This document shows, in pieces, positions 1 to 6,032 of a stretch of DNA of 7,611 nucleotides (position 1 is the stretch's first letter; every line of letters starts with the position of its first letter). This DNA comes from Deltaproteobacteria bacterium (GTDB lineage Bacteria > Myxococcota_A > UBA9160 > JAFDET01). The notes below the pieces were generated by a model that was not told the DNA's origin, did not search any database, and saw nothing but the letters and a program-made list of their open reading frames with translations. A program made the position numbers and the translations under genes. The DNA lies in the NCBI GenBank assembly GCA_019310195.1, contig JAFDET010000151.1, forward strand, positions 1 through 7,611, read 5' to 3'.

Positions 1-1
1 T

Positions 2-319
2 CAGCCCCTCACCACCTACACCTGCGTGATCAGCGGCATCGTGACGGTGGAGAGCAACGAGCCGGACCTGGGCGGGACCTACGAGCCGCCGGTCGGCGGC
101 TGCGCGCGCGTGCTGCCCCACGCCCGGCCCGAGCCGGTCGTGGACGTGGGGGCCCCCGGCATCGACCTGTTCGTAGCTCCGGGGACGAACCAGCTGGCGA
201 TCGAGCTGAACGACATCCCGATCGAGCCGCCCACGCCGACGCCCACGCCGACGCCCACGCCCACGCCCACGCCTACGCCTACGCCGAAGGGGCCGAGCGG
301 AGGAACAATCGTCTTCTGA
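2..319 (+). CDS. C-terminal part of an unknown protein with a Pro-Thr repeat tail (5' end outside window)
   Basis: The frame is open from the left edge (reading QPLTTYTCVISG...) to the TGA at 317-319, so the window holds only the last 105 residues or so. A GTG at 26 lies inside the open frame and there is no reason to take it as the start. I do not recognise the family. The visible part has about 75 residues of beta-rich-looking sequence with two cysteines (in YTCVIS and GGCARV), which could pair if the protein is exported. Nine Pro-Thr dipeptides and a short end, KGPSGGTIVF, follow. Pro-Thr tails of this kind are common linkers or stalks in secreted and surface proteins of GC-rich bacteria, so an extracytoplasmic location is a reasonable guess only. 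Reading-frame continuity, codon bias and the terminator-like hairpin 28 bp downstream support a real gene. Confidence 0.6.
   Translation, partial: QPLTTYTCVISGIVTVESNEPDLGGTYEPPVGGCARVLPHARPEPVVDVGAPGIDLFVAPGTNQLAIELNDIPIEPPTPTPTPTPTPTPTPTPTPKGPSGGTIVF
230..286 (+). repeat. In-frame hexanucleotide tandem repeat coding (Pro-Thr)9-Pro
   Basis: Nine consecutive CCN-ACG units followed by one CCG. The ACG codon never varies, while the proline codon alternates among CCC, CCG and CCT. The unit is six bases, so gain or loss of copies by slippage would change tail length without breaking the frame. The mix of proline codons shows that the array is not freshly expanded along its whole length, although runs of CCCACG (254-271) and CCTACG (272-283) look like recent local duplications. 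Confidence 0.85.
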
Positions 320-347
320 TCCGGCGGGCCGCCGTCGCGGTATCCTG

Positions 348-388
348 AAGGCCGCCCCCGGGAGTTTCCGGGGGCGGCCTTGGCTTTT
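348..388 (+). terminator. Strong GC hairpin with T-run between the Pro-Thr gene and the cyclase gene
   Basis: Arms 348-361 and 368-381 are a perfect 14-bp inverted repeat (AAGGCCGCCCCCGG pairing with CCGGGGGCGGCCTT) around a 6-nt loop, GAGTTT. The sequence TGGCTTTT follows, so the T-run is interrupted and short. This is the layout of an intrinsic terminator on the + strand; the minus strand has no T-run after the stem. It would end the upstream transcript, but it also sits only 18 bp before the cyclase ATG, so it must lie in the leader of any cyclase transcript that starts upstream of it. Confidence 0.75.
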
Positions 389-389
389 C

Positions 390-395
390 GGAGGA
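390..395 (+). promoter_or_regulatory. Ribosome binding site of the cyclase gene
   Basis: GGAGGA lies 4 nt before the ATG at 400 and is a near-perfect Shine-Dalgarno sequence. It fixes the cyclase start, and it is the only strong ribosome binding site seen in the window. It begins just nine bases after the terminator-like hairpin. Confidence 0.8.
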
Positions 396-399
396 TCGG

Positions 400-2652
400 A
401 TGAAGCGGCTCCAGTGGCTGGTGGGCCTGATCGTCTTCTCGGCGGTCCTGGGCGTATTCGCCTGGGGCCCGGCCTTCATCCACCGCCTGGAGTTCCAGAC
501 CTACGACTGGCGCTTCCGCCTGCGCGGCGAGCAGGAGCCCAAGGCGCCGGTGGCCATCGTGGCCATCGACGCCCGCAGCGTGGACGAGCTGGGACGCTGG
601 CCCTGGCGCCGCAGCCACATCGCCAAGCTGGTGAAGCGCCTGTCGGACGCCGGGGTCCAGGCCATCGGCTTCGACGTGGTGTTCAGCGAGCCCGAGACGC
701 CGCCCGAGATCGCGCCCCTGCGCGCCGTGGTGGCCCACCTGACCGACGGCGGCAGCAGCGAAGACGACGACGTGGTGATGGTGCTGGACCGCGCCCTGCA
801 GGCGGCCGACACCGACACCCGGCTGGAGGAGGCGATCCGGGACTCGGATCGCGTGGTCGCAGGCTACTTCTTCCGCACCTCCCAGGATGAGGCCATCGAG
901 GGCCAGGGCCGGGTGGACCTGCCCCTGGAGCAGTCGCTGCCCATGGTTCGCAAGTCGCGCCTGCTGGTGACCCGGGTCCCGGAAGAGATCGGCAACGCAC
1001 CGCTGCTCGAGTGCAGCTCGGTGGAGCCCAACCTGGACCGCTTCAACCGGGCCACCCGCCGCATGGGATTCTTCAACGCCCGGCCCGATCCGGACGGCGT
1101 GGTACGGCGCACCTCGCTGATCGCCCGCTGCGGCGGCGAGTACTACAAGGCGCTCTCCCTGGCCATGTACGAGCTCGCGGTGGGCAAGAAGGCCCAGCTG
1201 ATCTGGGAGCCGGAGCGCAAGGTGGTCGAGGGCCTCAAGGTCGGCGACACGATGATCCCCATGGACGAGGGCGGACGGATCCTGGTGAACTGGCGCGGCA
1301 AGGCGCAGACCTTCCCGCACTACTCGGCCGTGGACGTGATCCTGGGTCGCGTGCCCGACGAGAAGCTGAAGGACCAGCTGGTCCTGATCGGACCCACCGA
1401 GATCGGCATCGGCGACCTGTGGCCCACCCCCTTCGCCAACAACGCGCCCGGGGTCGAGGTGCACGCGACGGTGCTGGAGAACATGCTCACCGGCGACGTG
1501 CTGCGCCGGCGCGACGACCTGATCACGGCGGAGGTCCTCGCCGTGGCGGGCCTTTCCCTGGTCACGCTGATCGCCGTTCCGCTGCTGGGCACCGCGGTGC
1601 GCAGCGCGATCTTCGCCCTGTTCCTGTCCGGCTCGGTGGTGGCGGTGGCCGCCTGGCTGTTCATCGAGCAGGGCGTGGTGGTGAAGCTCGCCTACCCAGT
1701 GCTCGCCGTGGCCGTCAGCTACCTGGCCATGGCAGTGACGCGCGGCTCTGCCTCCGAGGCCCAGGCGCGCTTCATCCGCCACACGTTCGCCCAGTTCGTC
1801 CCGCCCGATGTGGTGAGCGAGATGATCGAGGACCCGGCGAGCTTCGTGATGGGAGGCCAGCGCCGCGACCTATCCCTGCTCTTCAGCGACATCCGCAGCT
1901 TCACCACCATCTCCGAGGACCTGGGGCCGGCCGATACCACCAAGCTCCTCAACGAGTACCTGACCCCGATGACGAGGATCGTCTTCGAGAGCCGGGGAAC
2001 CCTGGACAAGTACATCGGCGATGCCGTGGTGGCGTTCTGGAACGCACCGCTGGACGTCGACGATCACCCGCTGCGCGCGGCCGAGGCCGCCATCGCCATG
2101 CAGGAGGCCACGCGCCAGATGCGCGAGGAGCGCCCCGACCTGGTGGGCGCCGAGCGCCTGGCCATCGGCATCGGCATCCACTCGGCCGAGGTCAACGTCG
2201 GCCTGATGGGAAGCGACCAGCGCGTGGACTACACGGTGACCGGCGACGGCGTGAACCTGTGCGCGCGGCTCGAGGGCATGACCAAGCAGTACGGCGCCGA
2301 GATCGTCACCAGCAAGGAGCTGGTGAACCGGCTGCCGGCCAACTCCCGCTTCCTGCACCGCAAGCTGGACGTGATCCGCGTCAAGGGCAAGCACGAGCCG
2401 GTGGAGATCTACCAGATCCTGGGCCAGCGGGACGCGGAGCCCGGCGAGAAGGAGTGGCTGGAGCTCCACGCCGCGGCGCTCGAGACCTACGCCAAGGGCG
2501 ACTTCGCTGCGGCCGTGAGCCTGTTCGAGCAGGCGCGCGCGGCACACCAAGGCGGCGACAAGTCCTGCGATCTTCTCCTGGACCGCCTGGAGCACCTGCA
2601 GGCCAATCCGCCCTCCGACTGGGAAGGCATCTGGACCTTCGAAACCAAGTAA
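400..2652 (+). CDS. CHASE2-domain class III adenylate (nucleotidyl) cyclase
   Basis: Membrane sensor-cyclase of 750 residues that probably makes cAMP from ATP. Order: N-terminal membrane segment (about 7-23); extracytoplasmic CHASE2 domain (about 30-365, with the typical VAIVAIDARSVDELGRWPW at 51-69 and GVQAIGFDVVFSEP at 85-98); three membrane segments (about 375-397, 400-421, 425-446); and a cytoplasmic cyclase domain (about 485-675). Key catalytic residues are present: metal-binding D497 (FSDIRSFT) and D541, base-selecting K537 (DKYIGD), N619 and R623 of the VNLCARLEG motif. At the second base-selecting position is T612 (DYTVTGD) instead of Asp, the class IIIb pattern, which in known members goes with ATP use and bicarbonate stimulation. 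A weak TPR-like helix pair (about 684-715) and a tail ending DWEGIWTFETK close the protein, both usual in this family. The length is normal and the RBS strong. The input signal cannot be read from sequence; the guanylate alternative is less likely because K537 is present. Confidence 0.93.
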   Translation: MKRLQWLVGLIVFSAVLGVFAWGPAFIHRLEFQTYDWRFRLRGEQEPKAPVAIVAIDARSVDELGRWPWRRSHIAKLVKRLSDAGVQAIGFDVVFSEPETPPEIAPLRAVVAHLTDGGSSEDDDVVMVLDRALQAADTDTRLEEAIRDSDRVVAGYFFRTSQDEAIEGQGRVDLPLEQSLPMVRKSRLLVTRVPEEIGNAPLLECSSVEPNLDRFNRATRRMGFFNARPDPDGVVRRTSLIARCGGEYYKALSLAMYELAVGKKAQLIWEPERKVVEGLKVGDTMIPMDEGGRILVNWRGKAQTFPHYSAVDVILGRVPDEKLKDQLVLIGPTEIGIGDLWPTPFANNAPGVEVHATVLENMLTGDVLRRRDDLITAEVLAVAGLSLVTLIAVPLLGTAVRSAIFALFLSGSVVAVAAWLFIEQGVVVKLAYPVLAVAVSYLAMAVTRGSASEAQARFIRHTFAQFVPPDVVSEMIEDPASFVMGGQRRDLSLLFSDIRSFTTISEDLGPADTTKLLNEYLTPMTRIVFESRGTLDKYIGDAVVAFWNAPLDVDDHPLRAAEAAIAMQEATRQMREERPDLVGAERLAIGIGIHSAEVNVGLMGSDQRVDYTVTGDGVNLCARLEGMTKQYGAEIVTSKELVNRLPANSRFLHRKLDVIRVKGKHEPVEIYQILGQRDAEPGEKEWLELHAAALETYAKGDFAAAVSLFEQARAAHQGGDKSCDLLLDRLEHLQANPPSDWEGIWTFETK

Positions 2653-2655
2653 GGA

Positions 2656-2680
2656 AACTAAAGGGACAGTCCCGTTAGTT
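2656..2680 (+). repeat. REP-like imperfect palindrome, left copy
   Basis: Symmetric about A2668: AACTAA (2656-2661) pairs with TTAGTT (2675-2680) and GGGAC (2663-2667) with GTCCC (2669-2673), with one A/G mismatch at 2662/2674. As a small hairpin it would have a CAG loop. This symmetry is separate from the pairing of the two long arms, so the element can fold either as two short hairpins or as one long one. Confidence 0.8.
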
Positions 2681-2720
2681 GACAGCCGGTTGGCTTCTTG
2701 GAAGGGCGGCGGCGTCTGTC

Positions 2721-2745
2721 AACTAACGGGACTGTCCCTTTAGTT
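2721..2745 (-). repeat. REP-like imperfect palindrome, right copy (inverted)
   Basis: Exact reverse complement of the left copy at 2656-2680, centred on T2733, with the same AACTAA/TTAGTT and GGGAC/GTCCC pairing. Two head-to-head copies of one palindrome around a unique spacer is the arrangement that defines a REP doublet. This copy overlaps the 3' end of the peptidase gene. Confidence 0.8.
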
Positions 2746-4623
2746 TCCGGCGAAGACGTCGAGATAGAAGGCCAGCTCGGCTTCGAGGGCGGAGCTGACG
2801 TTCTCGGCGCGGCGGAAGCCGTGGGCCTCGCCCTCGAAGACCACGTAGGCGACGGGAACGCCGCGGGCGCGCAGCGCCTCCACCATGACCTCGGCCTGAT
2901 TCGGCGGCACGACGGGATCCTCGCTGCCCTGGAAGAAGATCACCGGGCAGGAGATGGCGTCGGCGTGATGCAGGGGCGAACGCTCCCGGTAGAGGTCCCG
3001 ACGCTCCGGGTACGGACCCACCAGGCGATCCAGGTAGCGCGCCTCGAACTTGTGGGTATCGCGCGCCAACGCCTCCAGGTCCGACACGCCGTAGTAGCTG
3101 GCGCCAGCGCGGAAGGTGTCGCCGAACGCCAGCGCGCACAGCGTCGTGTAACCGCCGGCGCTGCCTCCGGTGATCGCCAGCCGCTCCGGGTCCACCGAGC
3201 CGCGGGCCCCCAGGTAGCGGGCGCCCGCCGCGCAGTCGTCCACGTCCACCTGTCCCCAGGCGCCGCGCAACCGCTCCCGATACGCGCGTCCATAGCCGCT
3301 GCTGCCGCGGTAGTTCACGTCCAGGACGGCGAAGCCCCGCGTGGTCCAGTACTGGATGCGAGGGTCCAGGATCGCGCTCGTGGCCGCCGTGGGCCCGCCG
3401 TGACTCCTCACCAGCAGGGGCGGGCGCTCCCCCGCCTCCAACTCGAACTCGGGGCTGGTCGGTGGATAGAAGAAAGCGTGGGCGGTCTCGCCGTCCGTCG
3501 TGGGGTAGGCAATCGCCTCCGGAACCGAGGCCCAGGCCCGATCCAGGGGCGCGTCCTCCGACGGCCGCAGCGACTCGCATTGACCCGAAGCTACGTCGAG
3601 GCGGACGACCGACGATTCCAGATCGGGGGAGGCCCCGGCGAAGACCACGGCCCCGGCAGCGGCCCGCAAGCCCGTGATCGCGGTAAACGGCAGGTCCAGC
3701 ACGTCGAGCACACCGCTCTCGGGCTCCAGCAGGCCCATGCGCCAGCGCCCGGCCTCGCAGAAGGCGCAGGCGATGCGCCCGTCGTCGAGCGCCGCCCACG
3801 TGGACATGCCGAAGACCCACTGGGGGACGCCGAACTCCGCCGGCCGGGGACACAGGGGCTCCACGGCGCCAGCGCGCTCGCGCTGCAGGTTCCACCAGCC
3901 GCTTTCGTCGGAGACGAAGATCAGGTCGCCCGGGGCCGACCAGTCCGGCTGGAAGACCGACACGCCCTCCCCTCCCGCCACGCGCCGCGACGGGCCGAGG
4001 CTCCCGTCCGCGGCGAACTCCGCGACGTGCAGCGTGGCCGCGTCCCACGGCATGTCGGGATGATCCCAGGAGAGCCAGGCCAGCCGCCGCCCATCCGGCG
4101 ACAGTCTCGGGCTGGAGAAGAAGTCGTGGCCCTGGACCAGAGGCACGGGCTCTCCGCCGTCCACGGGGATCGAGACCAGCAGGTTCTGCGGCTCACCGGC
4201 CCCGCTCGCGTCCTCGCACACGGCCAGCAGCCGCGAGCGGCCCCGGTCCACCACGGCGTCCGCGTAGCGCCGTCCATCGTCGGGGGTGAGCGGCCGGGGC
4301 TCTCCGCCCGCGTCGATGCACCAGAGGCGTTGGTCCGCCAGGTTCGAGAACCACACGCGCTCACCGTCGACGGTGTACGAGCCCCCGCCGTACTCGTGCA
4401 CTCGGGTCCGCACCGAAAAGGGCGCCGCCACCACGTCGCGCGGCCCGCTCCCGGGAGACCAACGCACCAGCGCGCTGCGACCGGCCTCATTGGGGCGACC
4501 CTCCACCCACAGGACCTCCTCCCCCGCGCAAGCAATCTCGCCGATCCGAGCGCTCCCGGCCGCCACGCGCGCGGCCGTCAAAGGCGAGTGCCAGGTGCCA
4601 CCCCGGGCTGCGGCGCGGCTCAC
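2740..4623 (-). CDS. S9-family (prolyl oligopeptidase-type) serine peptidase, dipeptidyl/acylaminoacyl-peptidase-like
   Basis: Cytoplasmic serine peptidase of 627 residues that probably trims short peptides; no signal peptide or membrane segment is seen. Residues 1 to about 380 form the propeller-like part, with the family start (GGTWHSPLTAARVAAGS, EGRPNEAGRSALVRW) and EYGGGSY at 77-83. The alpha/beta-hydrolase domain (about 385-627) carries the HGGP oxyanion loop (408-411), DVNYRGSSGYG (435-445), nucleophile S488 in GGSAGG, D569 in GSEDPVVP and H601 in GEAHGF, so the triad is complete. The start is GTG, whose bases 4621-4622 also belong to the kinase TGA (GTGA overlap), and family homology begins right after it; no good Shine-Dalgarno sequence is present, so translation is probably coupled to the kinase. 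The last residues, Gly-Asn, and the stop come from the 96-bp repeat. Relatives, as I recall them, run somewhat further after the FYLDVF-like segment, so a short C-terminal loss is likely, without damage to the triad. The true substrate is unknown. Confidence 0.92.
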   Translation of the reverse strand: MSRAAARGGTWHSPLTAARVAAGSARIGEIACAGEEVLWVEGRPNEAGRSALVRWSPGSGPRDVVAAPFSVRTRVHEYGGGSYTVDGERVWFSNLADQRLWCIDAGGEPRPLTPDDGRRYADAVVDRGRSRLLAVCEDASGAGEPQNLLVSIPVDGGEPVPLVQGHDFFSSPRLSPDGRRLAWLSWDHPDMPWDAATLHVAEFAADGSLGPSRRVAGGEGVSVFQPDWSAPGDLIFVSDESGWWNLQRERAGAVEPLCPRPAEFGVPQWVFGMSTWAALDDGRIACAFCEAGRWRMGLLEPESGVLDVLDLPFTAITGLRAAAGAVVFAGASPDLESSVVRLDVASGQCESLRPSEDAPLDRAWASVPEAIAYPTTDGETAHAFFYPPTSPEFELEAGERPPLLVRSHGGPTAATSAILDPRIQYWTTRGFAVLDVNYRGSSGYGRAYRERLRGAWGQVDVDDCAAGARYLGARGSVDPERLAITGGSAGGYTTLCALAFGDTFRAGASYYGVSDLEALARDTHKFEARYLDRLVGPYPERRDLYRERSPLHHADAISCPVIFFQGSEDPVVPPNQAEVMVEALRARGVPVAYVVFEGEAHGFRRAENVSSALEAELAFYLDVFAGN

Positions 4624-6029
4624 GCGTCCGGCCGCTCGCCGATCGGCAACGTCACACGGAAGGTCGAGCCCACGCCCGGCTCGCTCTCCACGGCGATGGA
4701 GCCGCCGTGGGCCCGGGCGATCTCGCGGGCCAGCGACAGACCCAGACCGAAGCCCTTCTCACTGCGCGAAGCGTCTTCCTTGCTGAAACGCTCGAAGATG
4801 CCCTGAAGCCGATCCGGCTCGATTCCAACTCCGGTGTCGTGCACCTCCACCACGGCCCCCTCGGAATCCTGTCCCGCCTTGGCGGACACGCTGACCGAGC
4901 CTCCGGCCGGCGTGAACTTGATTGCGTTGTGGACCAGGTTGGCGAAGAGCTGATGGAGCCAGCCGGCATCGCCCACCACCGGGGCCACCCCGGCGTCGAC
5001 GTGCAGCTCGAGCTTGACGTCCGCTTCGGACGCCAGGGGATCGAAGAAGTCCACCACGTCGGAGAGCAGACCCCCGACGTCCAGCTCTGCACTCATCTCG
5101 GGATCCAGGCCGGCTTCGCTCTGGGCCAGCCGCAGCATGGCGTCGGTGCCGGAGGCCAGGCGGTCCACTTCGTCGAGCAGCTGGCCGAGGACGCGCTCGT
5201 ACTCCTCCTGGGAGCGCGCGTTCTCCAGGGTGACCTCGATCTGGTTGCGAATCGCGGCCAGCGGGGTGCGCAGCTCGTGAGCGGCGTCCGCGTTGAAGCG
5301 CCGGATCCGGCCGACGCTGGCCCGGATGCGATCCAGCATTCCGTTCAGGGTCGCGGCGAGCTGATCCAGCTCGTCGCCCGAGCCGGTAGTCGGCACGTGG
5401 GCATCCAGGTTCGTCACGCTGATCCGCTGGGCGGTGACGTTCATGCGTTTGATGGGACGCAGGCTGCCGCGCGCCAGCAGCCAGCCCAGCCCCACGGTGA
5501 CGAACAGCGCGATGGGAATCGCAACGAAGAAACCGTCGGCGATGAAGGCGATGTGGCGGTCGAAGCGCCGGCTGTAGACAGCCGTCTGCAGGTAGCCCTC
5601 CGGCGCCTTGGCGCTCATCACGTAGAAGCGCCGGCCCTTGGACAGCTCGTCCAGCTCGAGCTCCCAGGACGTCGCGGCCCGCCTCCCGTCGAGGACCCGG
5701 CGGGGCAGCGGAATCGGGCGTTGCTCGAAGCTGCCTCGGGCCAGCAGCAGGCGCCCTTCCTCGTCGAAGAGCTGGATTCCGAGCCGCAGGTCGCCATCGG
5801 CGGCGGAGACCTCGCGGTCGATCATCTCGGCCCAGTGTGCGCGGTCGCCCGGATAGCGCTTCATGGCCTCGCGCACGTTGCGCAGGGGAATCTCCGCGAT
5901 CAGCTCGGCGTCGCGCACGATGCGGCGCTCCACGCGCTGGTACACGTAGAGGCCCAGAAGCGAGATGCTGACGAACGAAACCACCGTGTAGCGCAGGGCC
6001 CACTTGGCGCCGATCGAGAGGCGGGGCAC
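4620..6029 (-). CDS. Membrane sensor histidine kinase (CusS/heavy-metal-sensor-like class), partner of the adjacent regulator
   Basis: Kinase of 469 residues with TM1 (about 11-29), a periplasmic sensor region (about 31-158), TM2 (about 160-185), HAMP (about 186-238), a HisKA dimerisation domain with phospho-acceptor H251 in AAHELRTP, and a complete ATPase domain: N-box N364/N368 (NLVHNAIKF), G1 D398-T-G-V-G402, F-box F412/F415 and G2 GFGLGLS (426-432). It should phosphorylate the response regulator encoded just upstream, and dephosphorylate it in the absence of signal. The GTG start lies 3 bp after the regulator's stop, has no Shine-Dalgarno sequence and follows a GC hairpin, which points to coupled translation. 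The gene ends by overlapping the peptidase start by four bases. The HisKA segment resembles CusS-type kinases, but no metal-binding cluster or efflux gene is visible, so the signal is left open. Confidence 0.93.
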   Translation of the reverse strand: MPRLSIGAKWALRYTVVSFVSISLLGLYVYQRVERRIVRDAELIAEIPLRNVREAMKRYPGDRAHWAEMIDREVSAADGDLRLGIQLFDEEGRLLLARGSFEQRPIPLPRRVLDGRRAATSWELELDELSKGRRFYVMSAKAPEGYLQTAVYSRRFDRHIAFIADGFFVAIPIALFVTVGLGWLLARGSLRPIKRMNVTAQRISVTNLDAHVPTTGSGDELDQLAATLNGMLDRIRASVGRIRRFNADAAHELRTPLAAIRNQIEVTLENARSQEEYERVLGQLLDEVDRLASGTDAMLRLAQSEAGLDPEMSAELDVGGLLSDVVDFFDPLASEADVKLELHVDAGVAPVVGDAGWLHQLFANLVHNAIKFTPAGGSVSVSAKAGQDSEGAVVEVHDTGVGIEPDRLQGIFERFSKEDASRSEKGFGLGLSLAREIARAHGGSIAVESEPGVGSTFRVTLPIGERPDA

Positions 6030-6032
6030 GGG

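Larger units (their letters stand above)
2653..2748. repeat. 96-bp perfect inverted repeat (REPIN-like or MITE-like) between convergent genes
   Basis: The left arm 2653-2685 and the right arm 2716-2748 are exact reverse complements over 33 bp; the spacer 2686-2715 is 30 bp. The outer ends read GGAAACTAAAGGGACAG and its complement. Each arm contains a smaller imperfect palindrome built on GGGAC-A-GTCCC. The left arm starts on the base after the cyclase TAA, and the right arm runs nine bases into the peptidase gene, coding its last two residues and stop. No direct target duplication is visible at the flanks (AAGTAA versus GGCGAA) and there is no transposase nearby. Known element types with this shape are REP doublets (REPINs) moved in trans by RAYT transposases, and non-autonomous MITEs. 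In RNA, either strand would form a long hairpin able to end or stabilise both convergent transcripts, although no T-run follows on either side. Confidence 0.9.

Noticed and set aside
341..346. TATCCT as a possible -10 element for the cyclase gene
   Set aside because: Only four of six positions match and there is no -35-like sequence at a suitable distance; it also abuts the hairpin.
79..1782. Open frame of 567 codons on the minus strand across the cyclase
   Set aside because: Antisense to a gene with clear domains. Its translation is rich in His, Gly, Arg and Ala with no recognisable motif, as expected for the shadow of a GC-rich gene.
1011..2678. Plus-strand frame overlapping the cyclase and ending in the repeat (mirrored by a minus-strand frame 2723-4048 ending with the same residues)
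   Set aside because: The shared ending, KLKGQSR, comes only from the two inverted arms. Neither frame shows protein-like composition.
2640..2760. Target-site duplication flanking the 96-bp repeat
   Set aside because: The flanks (AAGTAA on the left, GGCGAA on the right) share no direct repeat, so transposition with duplication cannot be claimed from this sequence.
4638..4647. Ten-base palindrome GCCGATCGGC near the end of the kinase gene
   Set aside because: It is short, lies inside conserved codons of the kinase end (LPIGE), and is expected by chance in GC-rich DNA.
2698..4806. Open frame of 702 codons on the plus strand across the peptidase
   Set aside because: It lies opposite a peptidase with a complete catalytic triad, starts inside the inverted repeat, and has a low-complexity Arg/Ala/Pro/Gly composition without family motifs.
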